A stretch of 16,534 nucleotides of DNA, taken from assembly GCA_002320385.1 (NCBI GenBank), contig DCKN01000032.1:4015-20548 (forward strand). Direction: 5' to 3'. A model generated the notes under the pieces. It made no database searches, was not told the origin of the DNA, and worked only from the letters and a program-made list of their open reading frames with translations. A program made the position numbers and the translations under genes. Shown here one piece after another: positions 8,101 through 13,845 of this stretch. Origin of the DNA: Proteobacteria bacterium UBA1673. Lineage in GTDB: Bacteria; Pseudomonadota; Gammaproteobacteria; Comchoanobacterales; Comchoanobacteraceae. How positions within the stretch are numbered: the first letter of the stretch is position 1; each line of letters starts with the position of its first letter.

Positions 8101-8275
8101 CAAGTTGTCTTACACTCCAGACTGAAAAACAAATCACGACAACAAACATCTCAACTTTTTGGTTATAGCCAGCTGTTGTTACCGATGCAAGAGGAATGAG
8201 AGACAAACATGCCAAAAAGATAACCGCAATAGGGTTGATCTGATGTGTTAGCTGTTTAAGTTTTGAGGCCAACAT
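5141..8275 (-). CDS. icmF: IcmF/TssM family secretion-system inner-membrane protein
   Basis: IcmF (type IVB) and TssM (type VI) are large inner-membrane proteins that, with DotU/TssL, stabilise the secretion complex. The 1044-residue product shows the family layout. Two N-terminal membrane helices (about 13-32 and 41-66) are followed by a cytoplasmic P-loop domain with Walker A GNKQSGKS (108-115), a third membrane helix (about 388-405), a Ser/Thr-rich low-complexity linker (about 440-500), and a long periplasmic helical region. The C-terminal domain has LTSGERSVLLKEQGAWSMVRLL, matching the family's conserved ..GPWALFRLL end. The region usually reading LDTAG is LESTA, and the usual TKCD is SGLDYLPGF, so GTP/ATP switching may be impaired. 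The ATG lies 4 bases after the dotU-like stop without a Shine-Dalgarno, so coupling is probable. No other dot/icm or tss gene is visible, so the system type cannot be settled here. Confidence 0.88.
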   Translation of the reverse strand: MLASKLKQLTHQINPIAVIFLACLSLIPLASVTTAGYNQKVEMFVVVICFSVWSVRQLAYFISALIRHQDTLFLWSLHTFSRVESSYEKTWGSTFFHLFRQKHFLVLGNKQSGKSALLKNAGATEQQAPFEYQQKGLITHSVWSFERHALLESTALMPHNDETVNLQTKYWRHLIGLNKWHHTANGFDGIIVVVSIQNILNEQKSHPTQSLNSLRSQIKNITNGSQNVPIFIVLSGLDYLPGFRTFFRHIDKEDIDKPLGFLVPRSLQYSSDMQTELDKVANDIEMYLIYQLEKVIQGTQNDVEKMHVFHESFKSLKPKLVQLLFGFTTHVQNPILSILFTAHCDRDVQSEISNTHQVDRFYQNSTKHYFSRNVLDTICNHITWQPSVKLYQYALLIIGLLAWNVSELSVANTILTPLQESIHLLFDHKTTLSQDAQLLSDQSKTPIKKPVLTQRMHTTTSPVKNTDISNAEVSTSDSHEAKHESPDASSNSSKLSAQIALWDMAKQSIDQKLDNCDIISHASCLSLAGVLSNIRQTSTLSLEDVSKISHSDIRFREQIQTLQARTVNLDQDQLAEVDYMLAKLKNHQPKITFSAASWQLLNRLFPEFSKLSFKKKIEASSNMVTKTCRTLGTVAKALPFDSMTLPECNQQLNNEVMHQLYAKKLKQYQTALENYHSETTVETFLKKSIYLHDNTHIIDKSMQSITQDLLDLSQHEHLQGTSDYRKLQSVLDQAQSFDEKTYKQVLKKIIVLSKEIQESKNKDLAALQALDNLIAAQNDRSFWPKPWSDLDAFSRNCVLSFEKVVIKQAGQFLNTAWDKHIAGPYAKRLKPYYPFDEHSINDCALDEFDAFFSSKGVVSMFINKYLSSLVDIHQNSGAKWKSLHGKPLPFHHDVPHFIMGANIMQKMFYPNNSPALWFEGVLRYRHGKENIQSVEIVQDGNKQVIQTKQTKPIHIKWPHANEYFEIAVNLTSGERSVLLKEQGAWSMVRLLNRTSNDDQSRRSHLLNLRNLDLSLDLEFESQNIVTPLSSKMQNFFQVPDKIYN

Positions 8276-8279
8276 GGTG

Positions 8280-8942
8280 TTAGGTTGTGCACGTATGAAC
8301 GAATGTCAATTGTAGCATGTACATCGCTAACAAACCAATCACAATGCCAGACATGAAAGTACCAATGAGCCAAATTGATTGACTTGAGCGCTTGCATGCC
8401 ACAAGAAGGTTTTGCGTAATCGTTGCATAGCTTGGCTTGTCCTCATGCGTGTGATAAGCAGACGAAACAACAGACTGTAGATCAGCTTGTTGCTGCATAA
8501 GGTGATTAGGTAGATTTGAGACGGGATGCAATAAAATATAGTGAAGCACTTTAATAGCATGCCTGTTTTTTCCAAGATTAAATACAGAGAGGCAATTCTT
8601 TAAGTGACGCAAGAACGATTCAGCGAGCTTATTGCGATCAATCTGTGGCATTTGGTGGTCAGTGATGAGGTCAATCCATGTATGGACAGCCATTCCCATC
8701 GCTTTGTGAATCTGACTATTAGCAACCGTGTTACTAAGTATGCGTTCCCATGATTGATAAACTTGCTTAATATGAAGCCGGGATTGATCACTGTCTATTT
8801 TACTGGCGTGCAGAGAAATAACAATTAAATTGAGTGTTGCAGAGCCAAGGTCATTTCTATGCTTAGGCAACATGCAAAAATGCTCTACGCCATCGTTGGT
8901 CGTGTTATTAGAATTATCGATTGATATTAGTTTATGCATCAT
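8280..8942 (-). CDS. dotU: Divergent DotU/IcmH (TssL)-like protein
   Basis: DotU/TssL proteins are cytoplasmic helical-bundle domains anchored by one C-terminal membrane helix and pair with IcmF/TssM. This 220-residue protein fits that plan: a soluble helical region, then a single membrane helix at about residues 190-211 (WLIGTFMSGIVIGLLAMYML) and a short periplasmic tail. NLIVISLHASKIDSD matches the position of the family's first helix, and LKNCLSVFNLGKNRHAIKVLHYILLH that of the central helices. The usual YALCAxIDE and W-rich motifs are not recognisable, so the assignment rests mainly on topology and on lying 4 bases upstream of icmF, as dotU does in Legionella. The start is ATG ATG at 8942/8939 with no close Shine-Dalgarno. 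It could instead be an unrelated tail-anchored protein. Confidence 0.6.
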   Translation of the reverse strand: MMHKLISIDNSNNTTNDGVEHFCMLPKHRNDLGSATLNLIVISLHASKIDSDQSRLHIKQVYQSWERILSNTVANSQIHKAMGMAVHTWIDLITDHQMPQIDRNKLAESFLRHLKNCLSVFNLGKNRHAIKVLHYILLHPVSNLPNHLMQQQADLQSVVSSAYHTHEDKPSYATITQNLLVACKRSSQSIWLIGTFMSGIVIGLLAMYMLQLTFVHTCTT

Positions 8943-9141
8943 TGTGATTGGTTAAATTTCCTATATGCTACAGCAAATAAAAGGTGCTTGGAATCCTTTG
9001 GGAGAAGTAATTTATTAAGTCAATCATCCTTGCAGAAATTTAATTTTTTATCATATTTTATTACCAATTATCATTAACATAGGTGTTTTTATACAAGAAT
9101 CATGGTCTTTGGACGTTCAAAGCTGGAACGCTACCGAATCT

Positions 9142-9750
9142 TTAAGATTTCTCTAATATTTCTCGACGTTCTGACAGAGCTTGGTGCAAAGTATTGCTGT
9201 TTAGAAATTCAAGCTCAGTTCCAACTGGAACACCGGAAGCAAGTCGAGAAATCTTGATATCCTTCTCGATATGGCTGACGATATAATGTGCAGTTGCTTC
9301 ACCTTCTATTGTTGCATTAGTCGCGAGGATAAGCTCATCGATTGGTTGAGTATGAATCGTCGATAAAAGGGTAGGGATATTAAGTTGTTCTGGGCCAATT
9401 TGCTCAATTGGCGAGAGGTGACCAAGCAATACAAAGTATAGGCCTCGATAAATCGATGTTTGTTCAATAGAAATCAGGTCAGATAAAGACTCAACAACAC
9501 AAATTGTGCGCTGATCGCGGTTTGGGTCAGTACAAATAGAGCAGATATCGTCGCTAGAAAAATTATTACATTGTTTGCATTTTTTCAGTTTTTGCACACA
9601 GTCATTGAGAGCAGTTGCCAGCTCTAGCGCTTGCGATTGTTTGTGTTGTAAGATGTGAATGGCCATCCTTTGGGCTGATTTCGCGCCAACACCGGGGAGT
9701 ATGGTAAGATGGTTAATAAGTTTTTTAAGTTCTACCGGAAGAATATTCAT
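9142..9750 (-). CDS. recR: Recombination protein RecR
   Basis: RecR forms a clamp that, with RecF or RecO, loads RecA onto gapped single-stranded DNA. The 202-residue product (E. coli 201) shows all family parts: a helix-hairpin-helix LPGVGAKSAQRMA (18-30), a four-cysteine zinc finger at C58, C61, C70 and C73, and a TOPRIM domain opening with TICVVESLSDL (about 82-92) and including ILATNATIEGEATA. A C-terminal SRLASGVPVGTELEFL segment completes the family pattern. The mRNA just before the ATG is pyrimidine-rich with no Shine-Dalgarno, so translation probably depends on ribosomes leaving ybaB 20 bases upstream. It is co-transcribed with ybaB as usual. Confidence 0.97.
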   Translation of the reverse strand: MNILPVELKKLINHLTILPGVGAKSAQRMAIHILQHKQSQALELATALNDCVQKLKKCKQCNNFSSDDICSICTDPNRDQRTICVVESLSDLISIEQTSIYRGLYFVLLGHLSPIEQIGPEQLNIPTLLSTIHTQPIDELILATNATIEGEATAHYIVSHIEKDIKISRLASGVPVGTELEFLNSNTLHQALSERREILEKS

Positions 9751-9760
9751 AAAGGAGAGG

Positions 9761-9779
9761 CAGGAAGGGATTATTCCTG
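9761..9779 (-). other. Hairpin spanning the ybaB stop codon, upstream of recR
   Basis: On the transcript, CAGGAA (9774-9779) can pair with TTCCTG (9761-9766), with the ybaB TAA in the 7-base loop. No T-run follows. It may influence recR translation, which lacks a ribosome site; the effect is speculative. Confidence 0.3.
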
Positions 9780-10082
9780 ATCTTGCAGATGATTACTAAT
9801 CTCTGAAAAAGCTTGCTTTCTTCGTTTATCAATTTCTCCAACTGCGTGATTAAAAGCCTCAGTTAGTAAATTAAGAACTTCGCCAACTGGCCGATTCGCA
9901 ATCGAAGGGTCAACCTCTATGCAGTCAATGAAGCATGAGCCTTTGATAGAGACATGAATACCATCTTTGCTAGTCGAAAAAGTCTTTTGAGTAATTTCCT
10001 CCTCGATATTGCCCATCGCTTTTTTGATATACTGTGCTCGCTCAAGAAGACTGCTTAAAGGAAGTTCAGATTGTGTGTTCAT
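9771..10082 (-). CDS. ybaB: YbaB/EbfC family nucleoid-associated protein
   Basis: YbaB/EbfC proteins are small dimeric DNA-binding proteins that coat the nucleoid. The 103-residue product has the family's usual length (about 105-110). Recognisable parts are a leading helix with ERAQYIKKAMGNIEEEI, a short beta region with GCFIDCIEVDPSI (in the sequence GSCFIDCIEVDPS), and the C-terminal helix containing LLTEAFNHAVGEIDKR. GGAG lies 10 bases before the ATG. recR follows after 20 bases, the conserved ybaB-recR order. The usual upstream partner dnaX is missing and an unrecognised membrane gene takes its place. A promoter of its own is possible at 10109-10137. Confidence 0.93.
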   Translation of the reverse strand: MNTQSELPLSSLLERAQYIKKAMGNIEEEITQKTFSTSKDGIHVSIKGSCFIDCIEVDPSIANRPVGEVLNLLTEAFNHAVGEIDKRRKQAFSEISNHLQDQE

Positions 10083-10108
10083 GATTCAGAGACTCCAATT
10101 TTGAATTG

Positions 10109-10137
10109 ATGGTAGCACACATCGAATTGAATTGTAA
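10109..10137 (-). promoter_or_regulatory. Candidate extended -10 promoter for ybaB-recR
   Basis: On the - strand, TACCAT (10109-10114, 4 of 6 to the -10 consensus) is preceded by TGC, giving an extended -10 form. A weak -35, TTACAA (10132-10137), lies 17 bases upstream. It sits 26 bases before the ybaB ATG, in a 77-base gap. Confidence 0.3.
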
Positions 10138-10159
10138 CGATAGCGGATATGATAATTGA

Positions 10160-11188
10160 TCAGCGATTGTTTTTTATGATTTTTTGATTACTAGCGGTTA
10201 CGTCAAAAGCGTTACGATGACTCGACAACGCTATCTTTGATGGTGATTTCAAGCAGCCTGCTTTGATAGGCGAGAGTAATTGTGCAATGGCATTTTGATG
10301 TCGTACTTGGCGAAAAAGTAAAATGCCGTTAAGTAGGCTTAATATTGAGTAGACTGTGCTGACAGTGAAGCGAATAGAGTCCTTGGACAGAAGGTGACCA
10401 AGTAAATAGGTTAAGCCTTGATCATGTAACGTTAATATTTTGGGTAGTGCAATAATCGTTGAAGTAACGCTAGAAATGGAGGCCATAACAGACATACAAT
10501 AAGCGTTATTACGAATCACAATCAGTAGAAATGCAGAAGACAGAAGACCGCATGCCGTTAGAATATGATGCTGTTGTTCTATAAGAGTACACCAACCAGC
10601 AAGGCAGGCAACAGCAAGAATATAGATGATGGATAGAGCCATCATCTGAGGAAAAGACTGGCGTTGTCTCAAGCGGGCTTTGGGCAAAGATCGAAGCGCA
10701 TTATAAAGTGACTGGGACTGATCTATTTCAAACGATAAGAGACGAACTTTCTGCTCAGATAAATGGTAAGCACTAGAAAGCGACAGTGCGAAGAGACAAA
10801 ATCTCGACAAGATGACAGGCAGGGACTGAATTGGGGAAAATACGAAAAGAATAATAATGATCTGGTGGTTAGTAACGTAAAAAGTCACCAAGTTCATTAA
10901 AAAGCTAATCAGCTTTTGGGTCATTGCATCACGTTTTGAGATATACATGTGCTCTTTAAAAAATTCTAACCGTCGTGAATCTATGAGATGGCTAAAACGA
11001 TGCACTCGATTAATACAGCGATGGCTATCATTAAGTAAGGCAAGTTGACTAAATAGATACCGACAACGAAATAAGTACAGAGTCAAAAACAACAATAAAA
11101 AAACGGTTTGTTCGGATAACATTGTTAAAGGTAACGAAAAAAAACCGATGACTTGTACAGCAATTGAAGTTATGAGGGATTGATTCAT
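10160..11188 (-). CDS. Unrecognised polytopic membrane protein
   Basis: I do not recognise a family. From the ATG at 11188 the product is 342 residues with about eight hydrophobic stretches: SIAVQVIGFF, TVFLLLFLTLYLF, LISFLMNLVTFYV, IIIILFVFSPIQ, then CLFALSLSSAYHL, MALSIIYILAVACLAGW, LLSSAFLLIVI, and STVYSILSLLNGILLF near the end. A roughly 45-residue basic/polar C-terminal tail follows. The loops are rich in Arg, His and Ser. The frame stays open upstream to a TTG at 11275, and ATGs also occur at 11230 and 11227. The ATG at 11188 is chosen because the earlier ones lie inside a perfect inverted repeat, and a TATAAT box sits just upstream of 11188; no start has a Shine-Dalgarno. It separates pnp from ybaB-recR. 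An inner-membrane role is likely; a secreted membrane-inserting effector cannot be excluded. Confidence 0.7.
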   Translation of the reverse strand: MNQSLITSIAVQVIGFFSLPLTMLSEQTVFLLLFLTLYLFRCRYLFSQLALLNDSHRCINRVHRFSHLIDSRRLEFFKEHMYISKRDAMTQKLISFLMNLVTFYVTNHQIIIILFVFSPIQSLPVILSRFCLFALSLSSAYHLSEQKVRLLSFEIDQSQSLYNALRSLPKARLRQRQSFPQMMALSIIYILAVACLAGWCTLIEQQHHILTACGLLSSAFLLIVIRNNAYCMSVMASISSVTSTIIALPKILTLHDQGLTYLLGHLLSKDSIRFTVSTVYSILSLLNGILLFRQVRHQNAIAQLLSPIKAGCLKSPSKIALSSHRNAFDVTASNQKIIKNNR

Positions 11189-11215
11189 AACTGCGATTCT
11201 GGTTACGTCAAGGAG

Positions 11216-11242
11216 ATTATACAGCATCATAGATGCTGTATA
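11216..11242 (-). promoter_or_regulatory. Perfect 11-bp inverted repeat overlapping a TATAAT box
   Basis: TATACAGCATC (11218-11228) and GATGCTGTATA (11232-11242) are exact reverse complements separated by 3 bases. On the - strand the repeat runs directly into TATAAT (11216-11221), a perfect -10 box; the -35 at 17 bases is poor. The arrangement looks like an operator over a promoter for the downstream membrane gene. It could also act as an RNA hairpin behind pnp; no T-run follows on either strand. Confidence 0.5.
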
Positions 11243-11280
11243 GTTGATCGTTAAATGGGGATTATTAGGCAACAATCGTC

Positions 11281-11303
11281 CACCAGTTCATACATGAATG
11301 GTG
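11281..11303 (-). other. Hairpin directly after the pnp stop codon
   Basis: Immediately after the pnp TAA, the transcript CACCATTCA (11295-11303) can pair with TGAA and TGGTG (11281-11290) through nine base pairs with one bulged base and a 4-base loop. There is no T-run, so it is more likely an mRNA 3'-end stabiliser or a Rho-associated end than a classical terminator. Confidence 0.45.
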
Positions 11304-13421
11304 TTATTGTACCACGTCTTTCATCGTAAGTTTAATTCGATTTTGACGTTTATCAATCTCGGCAACACGAACTTTGATAATCTGCCCAGGAGATAAAACA
11401 TCTCTAATATTATCAACGTGATCGTGAGATATCTGTGAGATGTGAAGGAATGCTTCTTTATTGTTCATAATGGCCACTTTTGCACCAAAGTCCAATAGAT
11501 CATTAATTTTTCCTTCGTAGATCGTGCCCAATTCAACTTCTCTGATCATTTCTTCAATAAATGATTGTGCATCGAGGGAGTTAGACTCCTCATCAGAGCT
11601 TATTTTAACAAGACCGTCATCGGAAATATCGATTGCAACAGAGAATCGATCGATGATATCGCGAATCGTTGCGCCACCTCGACCGATGACTTCTCGAATC
11701 TTTCCAGTCGGAATATTAAATTGGATAACTTTCGGGGCATTCGATGAAATCTCTTCTCTTGGTTCAGAAAGTTCCTTGTTCATTTCACCTAGAATATGCA
11801 AACGTCCTGTCTTGGCTTGATCGAGTGCTGAAGTTAGGATCTCGTCAGTAATGCCCTTAATCTTGATATCCATCTGCAATGCGGTAATACCATTCTTAGT
11901 TCCAGCAACTTTGAAGTCCATATCGCCGAAGGCATCTTCATCGCCTAGGATGTCGCTTAATACCACAAAGTCATCATCTTCTTTAATAAGACCCATGGCA
12001 ATACCTGCAACAGGAGACTTCAATGGTACGCCAGCGTCCATTAACGCTAAGCTTCCACCACATACCGTCGCCATTGAGCTAGATCCATTACATGAGAGTA
12101 TTTCAGAAACGACGCGAACTATGTAAGTGAAGTTCGCGCTGGCGTCAGGCATAACACCTAGCAGTGCACGCTTAGCAAGCTCACCGTGTCCAATTTCCCT
12201 TCGTTTAGGCGACATTGGCTGACTTGCCTCGCCGACACTGTAGCCCGGAAAGTTGTAATGAAGCATGAAGTTATCATACTGCTTGGTACTAGAGGTAATA
12301 TCATCGAGTAGCTGTGCGCTGCTATCTTGCGCAGACAAAGTGGTAACAACCAAGGCTTGAGTCTCTCCTCTTACAAAGAGTGCTGAGCCATGGGTTCCAG
12401 GCAAGAAGCCTGGCTTGACAGATATAGGTCTGATTTCGTCGACCTTCCGACCGTCGATACGTACATTATTTTTGACGGCATTGCCTCGAATAATCGATTT
12501 TTTTATAGCAAACATTGCTGAGGCAATCGAGCTTTGGAGTTGTGCCAGGGATTCAGGGTCTGCATCCTCAGTGAGAGATTCAGTGATCGATGCATGCAAG
12601 TTGTTAAGCATCTGATTTCGATCTTTTTTCTGAGCGATGCTCAGCGCTTCTTCAATTTTCTGCTGATGCGTTTTTCGGATAGTGGCTTCAATTTCCTCGA
12701 AGCTATCGGTCTCTGGCTGCACCCAGGCATCGGCATTAGTATGATGAGCTGCCTTCAGTTTGGTTATGGCATCAATCACGCACTGCATTTCTGAATGGCC
12801 AAATGCCATCGCGGCTTTGATTTCATTTTCGCTAACCTCTTTGGCACCAGACTCAACCATGATGTACGAAGAAGTTGTCCCTGCGATGATCAAATCCAGG
12901 GTCGAAGTCTCAAGTGTATTTAAACAAGGGTTAAGAACGGGTGACCCATCGACAATACCGACGCGAGCAGCCGCAATAATTTCAAACGGCATGTCAGTCA
13001 ATGCAATTGCTGAAGAGGCGGCAATAAAGCCAGCAATGTCAGGCTGTACTGTTTTATCGTTTTGCAACAGCGTTATATTCACGACCAGCTCATCAGTAAA
13101 GCCATCAGCAAACATAGGTCTCAAAGCCCGATCAATGACTCGACAAGTGAGAACTTCGCGCGTACTAGGCCGGCCTTCACGACGATTAAAACTTCCAGGG
13201 ATTTTACCAGCTGAATAAGCGCGCTCAGAATAGTGAACAGCAAGTGGGAAAAAATCGCCAGAAGGTGACGGGCGACCTCTAACGACATTAGCCATGACCA
13301 CGCAGTTACCCATCGTGACAATCACCGAAGAGGTAGCAAGGTGAGCTAGCAGCCCAGATTCGATTTTTACTGTGTGGTTTCCATATTGGAATTCGGTTTG
13401 AATAGGGGCGTTTAAGTCCAT
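11304..13421 (-). CDS. pnp: Polyribonucleotide nucleotidyltransferase (PNPase)
   Basis: PNPase is the trimeric 3'-5' phosphorolytic exoribonuclease of the degradosome; it breaks down mRNA to nucleoside diphosphates. The 705-residue product (E. coli 711) has all domains in order. The first RNase PH domain contains GDFFPLAVHYSERAYSAGKI and FNRREGRPST. A helical linker leads to the second RNase PH domain with RIDGRKVDEIRPI-type start, HYNFPGYSVGE, KRREIGHGELAKRAL and the metal-site region GDEDAFGDMDFKVAGT. A KH domain with VIGRGGATI and a C-terminal S1 domain (ELGTIYEGKI to RIKLTMK) follow. The ATG has AAGGA 11 bases upstream. It follows rpsO after a 35-base spacer, the conserved rpsO-pnp order. 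Confidence 0.98.
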   Translation of the reverse strand: MDLNAPIQTEFQYGNHTVKIESGLLAHLATSSVIVTMGNCVVMANVVRGRPSPSGDFFPLAVHYSERAYSAGKIPGSFNRREGRPSTREVLTCRVIDRALRPMFADGFTDELVVNITLLQNDKTVQPDIAGFIAASSAIALTDMPFEIIAAARVGIVDGSPVLNPCLNTLETSTLDLIIAGTTSSYIMVESGAKEVSENEIKAAMAFGHSEMQCVIDAITKLKAAHHTNADAWVQPETDSFEEIEATIRKTHQQKIEEALSIAQKKDRNQMLNNLHASITESLTEDADPESLAQLQSSIASAMFAIKKSIIRGNAVKNNVRIDGRKVDEIRPISVKPGFLPGTHGSALFVRGETQALVVTTLSAQDSSAQLLDDITSSTKQYDNFMLHYNFPGYSVGEASQPMSPKRREIGHGELAKRALLGVMPDASANFTYIVRVVSEILSCNGSSSMATVCGGSLALMDAGVPLKSPVAGIAMGLIKEDDDFVVLSDILGDEDAFGDMDFKVAGTKNGITALQMDIKIKGITDEILTSALDQAKTGRLHILGEMNKELSEPREEISSNAPKVIQFNIPTGKIREVIGRGGATIRDIIDRFSVAIDISDDGLVKISSDEESNSLDAQSFIEEMIREVELGTIYEGKINDLLDFGAKVAIMNNKEAFLHISQISHDHVDNIRDVLSPGQIIKVRVAEIDKRQNRIKLTMKDVVQ

Positions 13422-13450
13422 TGTCTATTGGTCCTTGTAAATGTGTTATG

Positions 13451-13467
13451 GCGATGTTATTTATCGC
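13451..13467 (-). other. Short hairpin at the rpsO stop, before pnp
   Basis: GCGAT (13463-13467) and ATCGC (13451-13455) on the transcript form a 5-bp stem with a 7-base loop that spans the rpsO stop codon. In E. coli the rpsO-pnp spacer carries a terminator and an RNase III-cut hairpin that controls pnp; here only this small stem is visible in a 35-base spacer. Confidence 0.3.
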
Positions 13468-13714
13468 GGATTCCAAGCTTTTTGATAAGCGTGTAGTAGT
13501 TTGAAAGATCAGTTCGTTTCATGTAGCCCAACAGTTTTTGTCGCTTTCTGATGATTTTTAACAAGCCATGTCGGGAATGTTTATCAGATTTGTGAACCTT
13601 GAAGTGGTTGGTCAAATGATTGATTCTGTCTGTCATAATTGCGATCTGAACAGAAGATGATCCCGTATCAGAACTTGATGATTGAAATTCTTTTATCGCT
13701 TCAGTTATTGCCAC
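13457..13714 (-). CDS. rpsO: 30S ribosomal protein S15
   Basis: S15 binds the central domain of 16S rRNA early in 30S assembly and helps form an inter-subunit bridge. The 85-residue product (usual 88-89) shows the conserved DTGSSSVQIAIMTDRINHL, HKSDKHSRHGLL and RQKLLGYMKR segments of the family. The N-terminus is a few residues shorter than in E. coli. The start is GTG at 13714, supported by AGGAG 6 bases upstream. A strong promoter and a foldable leader lie directly upstream, so S15 may be made from its own transcript as well as from the infB operon. S15 leaders commonly carry autoregulatory folds; see the leader entry. Confidence 0.97.
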   Translation of the reverse strand: MAITEAIKEFQSSSSDTGSSSVQIAIMTDRINHLTNHFKVHKSDKHSRHGLLKIIRKRQKLLGYMKRTDLSNYYTLIKKLGIRDK

Positions 13715-13723
13715 TGTATACTC

Positions 13724-13759
13724 CTGTTAGCGGGTTCAATTTTTACCCATTTTTAGCAG
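13724..13759 (-). promoter_or_regulatory. Foldable rpsO leader, possible S15 autoregulatory site
   Basis: Between the promoter and the ribosome site the mRNA can fold into a nested stem: CTG (13757-13759) with CAG (13724-13726), TA with TA, and GGGT (13745-13748) with ACCC (13732-13735). The closing CAG runs into the AGGAG ribosome site (13722-13725), so the fold would partly hide it. S15 is known to repress its own mRNA through leader structures in several bacterial groups. That this one works that way is inferred. Confidence 0.35.
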
Positions 13760-13764
13760 TTGTG

Positions 13765-13793
13765 ATTATACATGAAATACGCGCGATTCTCAA
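13765..13793 (-). promoter_or_regulatory. Strong sigma70-type promoter upstream of rpsO
   Basis: On the - strand TTGAGA (13788-13793, 5 of 6 to the -35 consensus) is followed after exactly 17 bases by TATAAT (13765-13770, a perfect -10). Transcription would start about 45 bases before the rpsO GTG and give rpsO-pnp expression independent of infB. It lies in the 131-base gap between truB and rpsO, where an internal promoter is also known in E. coli. Confidence 0.75.
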
Positions 13794-13845
13794 CGAAATA
13801 TGCTAATTTTTTAACATGGCTATGAAATAAACATCGATTGTGCAT

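Noticed and set aside
5141..8942. A complete type VI secretion cluster
   Set aside because: Only the TssL/TssM-type pair is present; no sheath, tube, baseplate or ClpV gene is visible in the window.
8943..9141. tRNA, small RNA or riboswitch in the longest gap
   Set aside because: I saw no cloverleaf or known aptamer pattern; the stretch is mostly AT-rich and fits a promoter region.
12760..13218. 152-codon open frame on the + strand opposite pnp
   Set aside because: It lies wholly antisense to the highly conserved PNPase, has no recognisable domain or ribosome site, and is explained by the codon pattern of pnp.
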